A stretch of DNA of 64,000 bases from Bryobacteraceae bacterium (lineage in GTDB: Bacteria > Acidobacteriota > Terriglobia > Bryobacterales > Bryobacteraceae): contig JARKOC010000469.1 in assembly GCA_029975915.1 (NCBI GenBank), forward strand, positions 62,001-126,000, given 5' to 3'. The notes below the pieces were generated by a model, which was not told the origin of the DNA, ran no database searches, and saw only the letters and a list, made by a program, of their open reading frames with translations. The translations under genes and the position numbers were made by a program. Below are positions 7,006-15,532 of this stretch, piece by piece. The first letter of the stretch is position 1. Each line of letters starts with the position of its first letter.

Positions 7006-8298
7006 CTACCTCAGTTCCCAGGGGGCGCGGTAGGGGCGGAAAAGCAGCTTATTGGCCTCTTCATTGCCGATGACGCGTTCGGCGGCGGCGTCCCATTCGA
7101 TGCGGGACTTGGAGCGCAGGGCGACATTGCCGAGTTGTGAAACAGCCGTGACATGGTGGCCGACTTCGAGGTTTTCCACCGGCTGTTGGCGCGTTTTGAT
7201 GCAATCGAGCAGGTTGCGCGCGTGGGCGGCGCGGACCTCTTCGCCGGCGACACGGCGGCGTTTCATCTCGAGAACCGTGTTGCGTTTCTTCGGCTCGGCG
7301 ACGATTTCCCAGCCGCCCTGGTCGAGAATCAGCGTGGCATCGGAGCCGGTGAAGACGACCGCGTGTTCGCGGCGGTCGGGTCCCAGACCGCATTGGACGG
7401 CGTGTTCCCAGATCATTGTGTAGCTCGGGAAGTCGAAGACGGTGATCTGCGTGTCGGGGGTTTCGGTGTTGTCCTCAAGGACGTACTTGCCGCCTGATGA
7501 GACCACGGACTTGGGCCACTCGGGGCCCATGGCCCAGAGGGCGAGGTTGATGAGGTGGACGCCCCAGTCGGTCTGGAGGCCGCCGGCGTAGTCCCAGAAC
7601 CAGCGGAAGTTGAAGTGGAAGCGGTTCTTGTTGAATGGGCGCGCGGGGGCTGGGCCGAGCCACATTTCGTAATCGACGCCGGCAGGTACGGGCGAGTCGG
7701 CCGGCGCGCCGCAGTCGGTGACCCAATCGAGGTAGGCGAAGCAACGGACCTGGCGGACCTTGCCGAGTTTACCGGAGCGGACCATCTCGACGGCTTCGGC
7801 GTAATGCGGGCCGCTGCGCCAGTGCGTGCCCATCTGGACGATTCGTTTGGTCGCGCGGGCGACGTCGCGGACGGCTTTACTTTCAAGGACCGAGGTGGCG
7901 AGCGGCTTTTCGACGTAAACGTCCTTGCCCGATTGCATTGCGGCGATGGCTGGCAGGGCGTGCCAGTGATCGGGGGTGCAGACGAGGATAACGTCGATGT
8001 CGGAGCGTTCGATGACGCGGCGGTAGTCCTTGGCGGTGGTGGGAGCGGGGCGCTTGAGGTCGGCGAGGCGCTTGAGCGTCGCGGCGATCATGGCGTCGTC
8101 GATGTCGCAGATGGCGGCGATCTCGCATTCCGGCGAGGCGAGAAAGGCGTTGGTGTCGGCCCTGGATATGCCGCCACAGCCGATGAGTCCGATGCGGACT
8201 TTGTCGCTGGGAGCGGTGGCGGCGGCTTTGGCGGCAGCGGCGTAGACGGCGGGTGAAAGCGATGCGCCGACGAAGCCTCGGCGAGACAAACCGGACAT
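7006..8298 (-). CDS. Tat-exported Gfo/Idh/MocA-family oxidoreductase
   Basis: The 430-aa protein starts MSGLSRRGFVGASLSPAVYA, a Tat signal. Then comes the Rossmann start 'KVRIGLIGCGGISR', 'VILVCTPDHWH', the family motif 'VYVEKPLA', and a C-terminal alpha/beta domain with 'WFWDYAGGLQTDWGVHLINLA'. Members use NAD(P) to oxidise or reduce sugars, inositols or related polyols; the substrate is unknown. ATG 8298 is preferred over an upstream in-frame start because of the GGAGAG ribosome site and the Tat motif. Its leader is nearly identical to that of the TIM barrel gene at 3169-4065, suggesting shared control. Confidence 0.88.
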   Translation of the reverse strand: MSGLSRRGFVGASLSPAVYAAAAKAAATAPSDKVRIGLIGCGGISRADTNAFLASPECEIAAICDIDDAMIAATLKRLADLKRPAPTTAKDYRRVIERSDIDVILVCTPDHWHALPAIAAMQSGKDVYVEKPLATSVLESKAVRDVARATKRIVQMGTHWRSGPHYAEAVEMVRSGKLGKVRQVRCFAYLDWVTDCGAPADSPVPAGVDYEMWLGPAPARPFNKNRFHFNFRWFWDYAGGLQTDWGVHLINLALWAMGPEWPKSVVSSGGKYVLEDNTETPDTQITVFDFPSYTMIWEHAVQCGLGPDRREHAVVFTGSDATLILDQGGWEIVAEPKKRNTVLEMKRRRVAGEEVRAAHARNLLDCIKTRQQPVENLEVGHHVTAVSQLGNVALRSKSRIEWDAAAERVIGNEEANKLLFRPYRAPWELR

Positions 8299-8338
8299 AG
8301 GACTCTCCTTTGAAGACAAGGATACACCGGGCGATGGG
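8299..8338 (-). promoter_or_regulatory. Leader shared with the TIM barrel gene at 3169-4065
   Basis: On the minus strand the block CATCGCCCGGTGTATCCTTG then GTCTTCAAAGGAGAGTCCT precedes the ATG. It differs from the 4066-4106 block by only a few bases and single-base gaps. TATCCT at 8319-8324 could be a -10 element about 20 nt from the start codon. Confidence 0.45.
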
Positions 8339-8640
8339 GCCAAGGCGCGAGGAGCCGGCGGGAGTTCGTTGGCATTGGCGCCGGTAGGTGCGGGGCCAGT
8401 TCGATGGTCCGAGAAGGGAGGCTGGAAGGCGTAACGATCACGGTTTTACTGAGAATCTTATGTCGTTGCAGATGTTATGGTTGCGGCTTCCCTGGCGTTG
8501 CGGCGTGATCGTATTGGTGAACGTAATAGCTTGGCGGTAGAGTGCGGCTTCGCCAGAAAAGCGTGGATTAACGGCCTTTCATCGGATAGGATAGAACCAA
8601 CGTTCGAACACAGAGACCGCCCGGTCAGGAGAGGGATGCA

Positions 8641-10134
8641 ATGAGCACGATAGGGGATGAGGGGCGCGGAGCGTATCCGCGCGAGGAATTGCAGCGGGAC
8701 ATGATGCGGGGCTTCATCACGGAGCCTCTACTCGGCAATATCCGCAAAGATCCGAGCGGGAATTTCGACATCATCATTGCGCTGAACGAGACCTGGAACG
8801 AGGGGGTCACTGCGGCCAGGCAACTCGTGGTGAAGTACCTGCAAAAGCTAGGCAAGCCGGCCGTTGTGCAACCAGGCGGCGTGAACTACGTATTCGCGAC
8901 ATTGCCGGGATGGCAGATTCTCCAGCTTGCGGAGTTGTACCGCGGCTGGGTGAAAGAGAAAAGCGGGGGCAAGACGGGGCCGATTTACCGCGTCTGGCAG
9001 GACCTGACGGTGCACTCGTGCCTGACCCAGTCGGTGGCCACCGTGAAGGCGGACGCGGCGCGGCGGGCGTTTAACGCGACAGGCGAGGGGATCTGCTGGG
9101 CGGTGCTTGATTCCGGCATCGACGGCAGCCACCCGCATTTCGAACTGCACGGCAACTTGAAGACAAAGTGGTCAGAGGATTTCACGGGTGGCAACGAACC
9201 GTACAAGGATGAATTCGGCCACGGCACACACGTGGCCGGCATCATCGCCGGCGAATGGGGAGCAAAGCGCGCCAAGGCTGTCGCAGCCCAGGAAACGCTC
9301 ACGGGGGGCGGAACCGATGGAGCGCTGGAATCCGAGACCGAAGCGATTCAATTGGACGGGATCGCGGGCGTTGCTCCGAAGACGCAGCTGGTCAGCATGA
9401 AAGTGCTCAACGCGACCGGCGGCGGCAAGGTGAGCTGGGTGCTGAGAGCGCTGGAGAAGATCCAGGAGATTAACCAATACGGGCGGCGGTTGCCTTTGCC
9501 CGGCGCGGCGATTCACGGCGTCAATCTAAGCCTGGGCTACGACTTCAATCCGCGCTGGTTCGGCTGCGGCCACAGCCCGGTGTGCGTGGAAGTGGACAGG
9601 CTGGTGCGTTCGGGCGTGATGGTGGTTGTGGCGGCGGGAAATTCGGGTTTTTCGTCATTGAACCGGAATGCACAGGGCGCAAATGAACTCGGCTACCGGG
9701 ACCTGAGCATCAACGATCCGGGCAATGCCGAACTGGCCATTACCGTCGGGGCGACCCACCGGGATATGCCGCACACCTACGGGGTGAGCTATTTCTCGTC
9801 GCGGGGGCCCACGGGCGACGGGCGATTGAAGCCGGACCTGGTCGCGCCGGGCGAACGGATCATCTCCTGCGCGGCAGGCTCGTTCAAGGCCGCGGTGAGC
9901 GAAAAGGTGAAGGCAGGGGTGAAGGTGGACTATCTCGAGCAGAGCGGCACGAGCATGGCTGCGCCGCACGTTTCGGGGGCCATAGCGGCGTTTCTATCGG
10001 TCAGGCGCGAATTCATCGGAAGACCGGAGAAGGTGAAACAGGTCTTTCTGGAGAGTTCAATCGACCTGAACCGCGAACGAACATTCCAAGGTCACGGGCT
10101 AGTGGATCTGTTGAAGGCCCTACAAGCGGTTTGA
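8641..10134 (+). CDS. Subtilisin-like (S8) serine protease, probably cytosolic
   Basis: The 497-aa protein has a complete S8 active site: D157 (AVLDSGIDGSHP), H194 (GHGTHVAG), oxyanion N334 (VVAAGNSG) and S438 (SGTSMAAPHVSG). Residues 1-125 form an N-terminal region that could be an inhibitory prodomain, but there is no signal peptide or membrane segment, which is unusual for this family. An insertion at about 215-240, rich in Gly/Ala/Glu, separates the His block from the following strand. The downstream alpha/beta hydrolase starts 19 bp after the stop, so the two are probably one operon. The 8339-8640 gap upstream holds no gene I can support. Confidence 0.9.
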   Translation: MSTIGDEGRGAYPREELQRDMMRGFITEPLLGNIRKDPSGNFDIIIALNETWNEGVTAARQLVVKYLQKLGKPAVVQPGGVNYVFATLPGWQILQLAELYRGWVKEKSGGKTGPIYRVWQDLTVHSCLTQSVATVKADAARRAFNATGEGICWAVLDSGIDGSHPHFELHGNLKTKWSEDFTGGNEPYKDEFGHGTHVAGIIAGEWGAKRAKAVAAQETLTGGGTDGALESETEAIQLDGIAGVAPKTQLVSMKVLNATGGGKVSWVLRALEKIQEINQYGRRLPLPGAAIHGVNLSLGYDFNPRWFGCGHSPVCVEVDRLVRSGVMVVVAAGNSGFSSLNRNAQGANELGYRDLSINDPGNAELAITVGATHRDMPHTYGVSYFSSRGPTGDGRLKPDLVAPGERIISCAAGSFKAAVSEKVKAGVKVDYLEQSGTSMAAPHVSGAIAAFLSVRREFIGRPEKVKQVFLESSIDLNRERTFQGHGLVDLLKALQAV

Positions 10135-10153
10135 GAACAGAAAGAGGGGAAAC

Positions 10154-11473
10154 ATGGAGAAACTGAGCGGTTTTGATTTTCAGGCGGTCAGATTCGACCG
10201 CAAGGGCAAAGTGGAGGATGGGCTGGAGAAACTGATCGCGTACGTTAAGACGGCCGGGACCACAGATGTCGTCGTGATGTGCCACGGCTTCCGCAACGAC
10301 GAGAACGACGCCCGGGCATTGTATGGCGAGTTTCTTAAGAATCTCGGCGGGCAATTGGGCCATCCGGCACTCGGCGGGAAGTTGAACGGGCGGAAGATCG
10401 CCGTCGCGGGCGCGTTGTGGCCATCGATGATCTTCAAGGAGGTGGATGACTCGGGTCAGGCCATGTCGGCCGGCACCGATGCCGCCGCGGCCGTGCTTCG
10501 CCGGCTCAAGGAAGGTCTCACCGTGAAGCGGCAGATGCGGATCGAGTCAATGATCAAGATGCTAAAGGCCGCCGCGGGCGGCGACCGGAGCGCGCAGTTG
10601 AAGATGGCGGCATCGCTGATCGCCCTGGCAGTTGAACTGAAGGGAGGCGAATTCGCCGGGCTGGCGGCAGTCGCCGCGGGGGCGCTTGTCGATTCTTTCA
10701 ACGCCGGCGATCAGGTGCAGGTAGGCAGCCCCGGCGGCGGAGGCGCATCGGTTGGCATCCCGAGCCTGGATGCGCAGATTGGCGGAGAAGGCGGCGCGCA
10801 ATCGCTGTTCGGAAAGGTCGTTGGATTCGTTCCGAAGTTCCTGAACCTGACCACCTTCCTGCTGATGTTTGAACGCTGCGGCACCGTGGGCGAAGCCGGA
10901 TTGGCAAAGCTGGTCCGGGAGGTGAAAAAAGCCGCACCGGCAGTGAAGATCCATCTGGCCGGGCACAGCCTGGGCGGACGCGCGGTGACGGCTTGCGCCA
11001 ACTCGCTGCTGGCCGCGCCGAAGGTGCAGGTGGACTCCATGATGCTGCTGCAGGCGGCCTACTCGCACTTCGGACTCAGCCCTAAGAAGGCGAGCCATCC
11101 ACGCGGCTTCTTCCGCGACGTGGTCGAAAAGGGCGCCGTAAAGCAGCCGATTCTGGCGACGCACTCCAAACACGATTCGGTGGTCGGCTTCGCCTATACC
11201 AGCATGGCGGCGCTGAGCTTGAACAATGCAAAGGCTGTCGGCGACGAGAACAGCAAGTTTGGCGGCATCGGGCGAAATGGAGTGCTGGACGCGCCGGAAA
11301 GCGTCGAACTCGACCTTCAGACCGCCGGGCAACCCTACAACTTCCAGCCAGGTAAGATTTACAACCTGGACGGGAGCAAGGAAGTAGGCGGCAAGAAGCT
11401 GATCGACAGCCACGGCGACGTGCGGAACGTGAATGTAACATGGGCGTTCGCGTCGCTGCTCGCCGGGGCCTAG
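10154..11473 (+). CDS. Alpha/beta-hydrolase-like protein with GHSLGG nucleophile motif
   Basis: In this 439-aa protein 'TDVVVMCHGFRNDENDA' resembles the first strand and oxyanion loop of alpha/beta hydrolases, and 'VKIHLAGHSLGGRAV' supplies the nucleophile elbow (S272). Candidates for the acid and His are in 'ATHSKHDSVVGF' and near 'LIDSHGDV'. A long insertion (about residues 100-240, Ala/Gly/Lys-rich helices) sits between strand and nucleophile. No signal peptide is present. Serine esterase, lipase or amidase are possible. Pairing with the S8 protease 19 bp upstream suggests a two-hydrolase unit. The 3' end overlaps the convergent GDPD gene by 4 bp. Confidence 0.75.
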   Translation: MEKLSGFDFQAVRFDRKGKVEDGLEKLIAYVKTAGTTDVVVMCHGFRNDENDARALYGEFLKNLGGQLGHPALGGKLNGRKIAVAGALWPSMIFKEVDDSGQAMSAGTDAAAAVLRRLKEGLTVKRQMRIESMIKMLKAAAGGDRSAQLKMAASLIALAVELKGGEFAGLAAVAAGALVDSFNAGDQVQVGSPGGGGASVGIPSLDAQIGGEGGAQSLFGKVVGFVPKFLNLTTFLLMFERCGTVGEAGLAKLVREVKKAAPAVKIHLAGHSLGGRAVTACANSLLAAPKVQVDSMMLLQAAYSHFGLSPKKASHPRGFFRDVVEKGAVKQPILATHSKHDSVVGFAYTSMAALSLNNAKAVGDENSKFGGIGRNGVLDAPESVELDLQTAGQPYNFQPGKIYNLDGSKEVGGKKLIDSHGDVRNVNVTWAFASLLAGA

Positions 11474-12297
11474 CGCAACAATCCCGCCTGGCGTTTTGAC
11501 GAGTTGAACGGTTCCACGCCGTGCTGGGCCAGGATGGCGAGGAGCAGGTCGAGGTCGTCGGTAAGGATGTAGTCCACACGGGCGTCGATGAGCCGGCGGA
11601 TGGATGCCTCGTCCTGGGCGCTGAAGTAATTCACGGTGACTCCGCCACGATGGAGGCGCTCGACCGCTTCGGGGACACCCTCCAGGCCGCCGCGCAGTTG
11701 GATGAATTCCGCCTTGGATTTCAATGTGTCGTCCGCGTAGGACTGATGATCGGTACGCTGGCCAGCCATGTTGCAGAAACGGATGGAGGGGGCGACAGTC
11801 CGCGCATCGGAGGCCTGGGCTGGCGTGCAGGCGAGCACGCAGTCTTCTACGCGGCCCATCTCCAGAATCACGCGCGTGACATTTTCGGCGAGTCCCGGCA
11901 CATCGGCCAGGTGGACATTGCAAACGATGCCGGGCGGGATGGCAGCCAGAGCCTCCTGGAATGTGGGCACGCGGACGCCGGCGAAGCGCGGCGAGAACCA
12001 ATTGCCGGCGTCCAGTTCGCGGATTTGGCCGAGCATGAGATCCGCAACACGCCCCGTACCGTTGGTGGTCCGGTCCACGGTCGTGTCGTGCATAAGGATC
12101 AGTTGCCGGTCTTTGGTGAACTTGACGTCGAATTCAATCTGGTGCGCGCCCTTACGAACGGCCGATTCGATAGCAGGGAGGGTATTCTCCGGGGCGTTTT
12201 TCGAGTCGCCGCGGTGCGCCGAGGCGCGGGTGGAGATGGGCGGCGCGGCCAGTGCGGCGGCGGCGACCAGGAAGGCGGCGATTGGTCCGGTGTTCAT
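11470..12297 (-). CDS. Secreted glycerophosphodiester phosphodiesterase
   Basis: This 275-aa protein begins with a signal peptide (MNTGPIAAFLVAAAALAAPP). The GDPD TIM barrel signature follows: 'SAHRGDSKNAPENTLPAI' (catalytic His, PENT), 'IEFDVKFTKDRQLILMHD' (metal ligands Glu, Asp and the second His), and the C-terminal 'VDYILTDDLDLL'. These enzymes cleave deacylated phospholipids to glycerol-3-phosphate and an alcohol. The location should be periplasmic. It ends convergent with the alpha/beta hydrolase (4-bp overlap). Confidence 0.88.
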   Translation of the reverse strand: MNTGPIAAFLVAAAALAAPPISTRASAHRGDSKNAPENTLPAIESAVRKGAHQIEFDVKFTKDRQLILMHDTTVDRTTNGTGRVADLMLGQIRELDAGNWFSPRFAGVRVPTFQEALAAIPPGIVCNVHLADVPGLAENVTRVILEMGRVEDCVLACTPAQASDARTVAPSIRFCNMAGQRTDHQSYADDTLKSKAEFIQLRGGLEGVPEAVERLHRGGVTVNYFSAQDEASIRRLIDARVDYILTDDLDLLLAILAQHGVEPFNSSKRQAGLLR

Positions 12298-12410
12298 GAC
12301 TTCGCCTCAAGCTTACCCGATGAAGGCGGTTCGCTGTGGCGGCGAACCGGCAGCCAAATTCCGGGCTCCAAGGGTGAAGCCCGGGTCTAGAATGGAATCG
12401 GCCACTGGCA

Positions 12411-13490
12411 ATGACGCTTGCCGAACAACTCGCGGCCCGGACGCGCGAAGGCGAGTTGTACGAGACGCTCGACGGCGCACGAATCCGCTGCTACGCCTGC
12501 GGCCACCGCTGCCCGATCCCGAACGGGCTGCCAGGCGTCTGCAAGGTGCGGTACAACCGGGACGGCAAGCTGATGGTTCCCTGGGGCTACGTCAGCGGGC
12601 TGAACTGCGATCCGATCGAGAAGAAACCCTTTTTTCACGCTCTGCCGGGAACGCGCGCGATGAGCTTCGGGATGCTCGGCTGCGACCTGCATTGCGGCTA
12701 CTGCCAGAATTGGTTGACTTCGCAGGCGCTGCGGGATCCGGATTCGTGGCTGGATTTCCGGCCGATCGAGCCATCTCAAGTCGTCGATCAGGCGAGGCGG
12801 TTCAAGGCGTCGAGCGTCATCAGCACCTACAACGAGCCGCTGATTACGAGCGAGTGGGCGGTGGCGGTCTTCAAGCAAGCGCACCAGGCCGGACTGGCAA
12901 CCGGGTATGTGTCAAATGGAAATGCGACGCCGGAGGTTCTCGACTATCTGAGACCCTGGGTGGACCTGTTCAAGGTCGACCTGAAGAGCATGGACGACCG
13001 CCGGTACCACGAACTTGGCGGGCGGCTGAGGCCGATACTGGATTCGATTGAAGAGATCCACCGGATGGGCTTCTGGCTGGAGGTGGTGACACTGTTGGTG
13101 CCGGGATTCAACGACTCGCAGGAAGAGTTGGAGGCGCTCTGCGGATTCCTGGCCGGCGTTTCGCCGGACATCCCCTGGCACGTATCGGCGTTTCACCCCG
13201 ACTACAAGATGACCGGGCCGCGGAGGACAACGGCGGAAATGCTGAAGCGAGCCGCGGGCGCCGGACGCGCCGCCGGTTTGCGCTACGTCTATGCAGGCAA
13301 CGCCCCAGGCGGTGTGGGCGGCCTGGAAAACACGTGGTGCGCCGGGTGCGGATCTTTATTGTTGGAACGGTGCGGCTTTGACGTCGTGCTGAACCGCCTG
13401 GGCGCGGATGGGCGTTGTCCTGATTGCCAATCCGCCATTCCGGGATATTGGAGACACGGACCCGCCGCCGGTCCGGAGGAGGGCGCGTAA
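12411..13490 (+). CDS. amrS: AmmeMemoRadiSam system radical SAM protein
   Basis: The 359-aa protein carries the radical SAM cluster CDLHCGYC (C91, C95, C98) and the AmrS-typical Cys-rich N-terminus 'RCYACGHRCPIPNGLPGVCK', plus 'STYNEPLITSEWAV' and 'VDLFKVDLKSM'. The C-terminus has two further Cys pairs (CAGCG, CPDC), probably a zinc site. AmrS genes travel with amrA and amrB; the pathway is poorly understood. Here the fused amrB-amrA gene follows after 5 bp. ATG 12411 is the first Met after the divergent GDPD promoter region. Confidence 0.88.
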   Translation: MTLAEQLAARTREGELYETLDGARIRCYACGHRCPIPNGLPGVCKVRYNRDGKLMVPWGYVSGLNCDPIEKKPFFHALPGTRAMSFGMLGCDLHCGYCQNWLTSQALRDPDSWLDFRPIEPSQVVDQARRFKASSVISTYNEPLITSEWAVAVFKQAHQAGLATGYVSNGNATPEVLDYLRPWVDLFKVDLKSMDDRRYHELGGRLRPILDSIEEIHRMGFWLEVVTLLVPGFNDSQEELEALCGFLAGVSPDIPWHVSAFHPDYKMTGPRRTTAEMLKRAAGAGRAAGLRYVYAGNAPGGVGGLENTWCAGCGSLLLERCGFDVVLNRLGADGRCPDCQSAIPGYWRHGPAAGPEEGA

Positions 13491-13495
13491 CACCC

Positions 13496-14938
13496 ATGAC
13501 AAACGTGCACGAATCGCCGTATGCCGGATCCTGGTATCCGGGCCTTCCGGCCGAGCTGGAGCAGTTGATTGACCGGCTGTTTGAGGCGTCGCTACGGCGC
13601 ACGGGACCGTGCCTTCACCCCGAACCGCTGGCGTTCGTCGTTCCACATGCCGGGCTGGCATATTCCGGCACGGTCGCGGCCGCGGCTTACCGCTGTCTGC
13701 GCGCCGTGAGACCTGAGCGGGTCTTTCTTCTGGGCTTCTCTCACCGTGGAGGCCGCCGCGCCGCCGAGATCCCGGCCGCGGGAGCGATCTCGACCCCGCT
13801 CGGCGAAGTAAAACTCGACACGGCGACAATGCGGACACTGATTGGGTCCCGTCCGTTCAAACTGGCCGAGGAAGATCAGGTCTGCGACCACTCGATCGAA
13901 ATTCAATTGCCTATGCTCCAGTTTGCCTGTCCTGGAGCGCGTGTTGTTCCGGTGTACACCGGACATCTGACCGAATCCGATCGCTGCGCGGCGGCCGAAG
14001 TCCTGGCGGGGCAGTTCCAGCCGGGAGACGTACTCCTGGCGAGCTCAGATCTGACGCACTACGGCCACGCCTTCCACTACGAACCATTTCCACCCGGCGA
14101 GGATGCCGGGACCCGGCTCTGGGAACTCGATGAGCAGGCGATCAGCGCCGCCGGCAGCCTCGACTCGACGTTTTTCTTAGGAACGCTGGCTGAGATAGAC
14201 GCGACGGTTTGCGGATCGGAGCCCATCGCTCTGCTGATTGAGACCTTGAACGCGATCGCCGGCGAAGATGTCTTCCAGTTGACGCTCGACTACCAGACGT
14301 CGGGCGAGATGACGGGTGATTACACGCACAGCGTCAGCTACGGCTCGATGGGGTATTTCCGCGAGCATTCGTTCTATTTGGGCGCCGAGGATCGCGAGGT
14401 GCTGCTGGCCAGCGCGGTTGCCACGCTTAGGAATCTGCGTGAGACGGGACGAAGGCATCCGGTTCCGCCATCGGGCGACAGTCAGGCGCTGAAGCGCAAG
14501 AGCGCGGCGTTTGTCAGCATCCACGACAAAGGAGAGTTGTACGGCTGTATTGGCTCGAAGGAAGGGGATCTGCCGCTGGCCGACTTGATTCCGCATCTGA
14601 CTCTCTCCGCGGCGCTCGACGATCCAAGATTCTTTCCGCGAGCAGCGGTTCCGGAGGGACTCGACATTGAAATCTCGATTCTGACGCCAATGAAACGCAT
14701 CAGTGATTGGCGCAGGTTCAAGCTGGGACGCGACGGCGCGCTGATTGAGCATAAGGGCCGCAGGGGTTTGCTGCTGCCGCAGGTGGCCGGAGGGCAGATC
14801 GACACTGAACAGAAGTTTCTTGAGATTCTGTGCCGGAAAGTGGGACTGGACCGGAACGCGTATGGTGACCCGAAGTGCAGGCTCAGTGTCTTCCGGGCCC
14901 AGGTGTTTGGGGCACAGGCGAACGGGCGCAGCCTGTAG
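13496..14938 (+). CDS. Fused AmrB (MEMO1-like)-AmrA protein
   Basis: Residues 1 to about 285 are MEMO1-like (AmrB): 'ESPYAGSWYPG', 'VVPHAGLAYSGTVAAAAY', 'DHSIEIQLPML' and 'ASSDLTHYG', which supply the His/Asp/Cys metal-like site related to extradiol dioxygenases. Residues from about 305 to 480 are AMMECR1-like (AmrA): 'FVSIHDKGELYGCIGS', 'DIEISILTPMKRI' and 'GRRGLLLPQVA'. The partner radical SAM gene ends 5 bp upstream. ATG 13496 is chosen because the MEMO domain starts there and GGAGGAG lies upstream. A single polypeptide for both partners implies they act together. Confidence 0.88.
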   Translation: MTNVHESPYAGSWYPGLPAELEQLIDRLFEASLRRTGPCLHPEPLAFVVPHAGLAYSGTVAAAAYRCLRAVRPERVFLLGFSHRGGRRAAEIPAAGAISTPLGEVKLDTATMRTLIGSRPFKLAEEDQVCDHSIEIQLPMLQFACPGARVVPVYTGHLTESDRCAAAEVLAGQFQPGDVLLASSDLTHYGHAFHYEPFPPGEDAGTRLWELDEQAISAAGSLDSTFFLGTLAEIDATVCGSEPIALLIETLNAIAGEDVFQLTLDYQTSGEMTGDYTHSVSYGSMGYFREHSFYLGAEDREVLLASAVATLRNLRETGRRHPVPPSGDSQALKRKSAAFVSIHDKGELYGCIGSKEGDLPLADLIPHLTLSAALDDPRFFPRAAVPEGLDIEISILTPMKRISDWRRFKLGRDGALIEHKGRRGLLLPQVAGGQIDTEQKFLEILCRKVGLDRNAYGDPKCRLSVFRAQVFGAQANGRSL

Positions 14939-15091
14939 TCAGACTACCGGAGCTCAGTCCTCAAACAGCGCGGGAGGCTGCAAAACCCGAAGGCCGGGAG
15001 GGAGCCTGTTTACGCCGAAGCAACCTAGGGTTTAAGATCCGGTTATCGGCCTGCCGCTGGGCGGCGTGGCCTCCAACAAGGAGTTAGACAA

Positions 15092-15532
15092 ATGGTATCC
15101 ATCGGGCGGCGTATAGCTGTTTGCGTCGCATTGATCGCGATTCTGGTTTTCTCAGGCCCAGCATCTGGCGCCGAGAAGCGCGACGGCGTCTTCATTCACA
15201 TCAGCCACGGCGCGGAGAGCGCACACCGGGTTCTGATGGCTTTGAACATGGCCAATATGTGGGCGGAGGATCACCCCGTTCTTGTCTATTTCGACATCAA
15301 GGGGATCGAGGTGGTGCTCAAGGACGCCAAGGACATCACCTATGCGCATTTCCCTTCCTCGAAGACGGCGCTGGTGAATCTGTTGAAGAAGGGTGTTGTT
15401 GTCATGGCCTGTCCGGGTTGCCTGAAGGCCGCGGGCAAAACGCCGGCGGATCTTGCGGCGGGCATCAAGGTGGCCGACAAGAAACAATTCTTCGGCTTCA
15501 CCGAAGGCAGGATCATCACGTTGGACTATTGA
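15092..15532 (+). CDS. Exported DsrE-family protein
   Basis: The 146-aa protein has a signal peptide (MVSIGRRIAVCVALIAILVF ending near ASGA). The mature part fits the DsrE fold: 'GVFIHISHGAESAHRVLMAL', 'PVLVYFDIKGIEVVLKDA', and 'VMACPGCLKAAG' with two cysteines in the place where DsrE/F proteins carry a persulfide Cys. DsrE-like proteins carry or relay sulfur, so a periplasmic sulfur or redox role is possible but unproven. GGAG lies at a suitable distance. It ends overlapping the convergent UroD-like gene by 7 bp. The 153-bp space upstream shows no recognised feature. Confidence 0.75.
   Translation: MVSIGRRIAVCVALIAILVFSGPASGAEKRDGVFIHISHGAESAHRVLMALNMANMWAEDHPVLVYFDIKGIEVVLKDAKDITYAHFPSSKTALVNLLKKGVVVMACPGCLKAAGKTPADLAAGIKVADKKQFFGFTEGRIITLDY

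Noticed and set aside
10562..12001. A 479-codon open frame on the minus strand
   Set aside because: It runs antisense to the alpha/beta hydrolase and across the GDPD gene in another frame; its composition (Arg/His/Pro-rich) is typical of GC-rich shadow frames.
12360..12392. Hairpin CCGGGCT/AGCCCGG between the GDPD and amrS genes
   Set aside because: It lies between two divergent promoters without a T-run, so it is not a terminator; no operator role can be supported.
11768..13051. A 427-codon plus-strand open frame
   Set aside because: It spans the GDPD gene in antisense and the amrS gene in the wrong frame; no recognisable domain.
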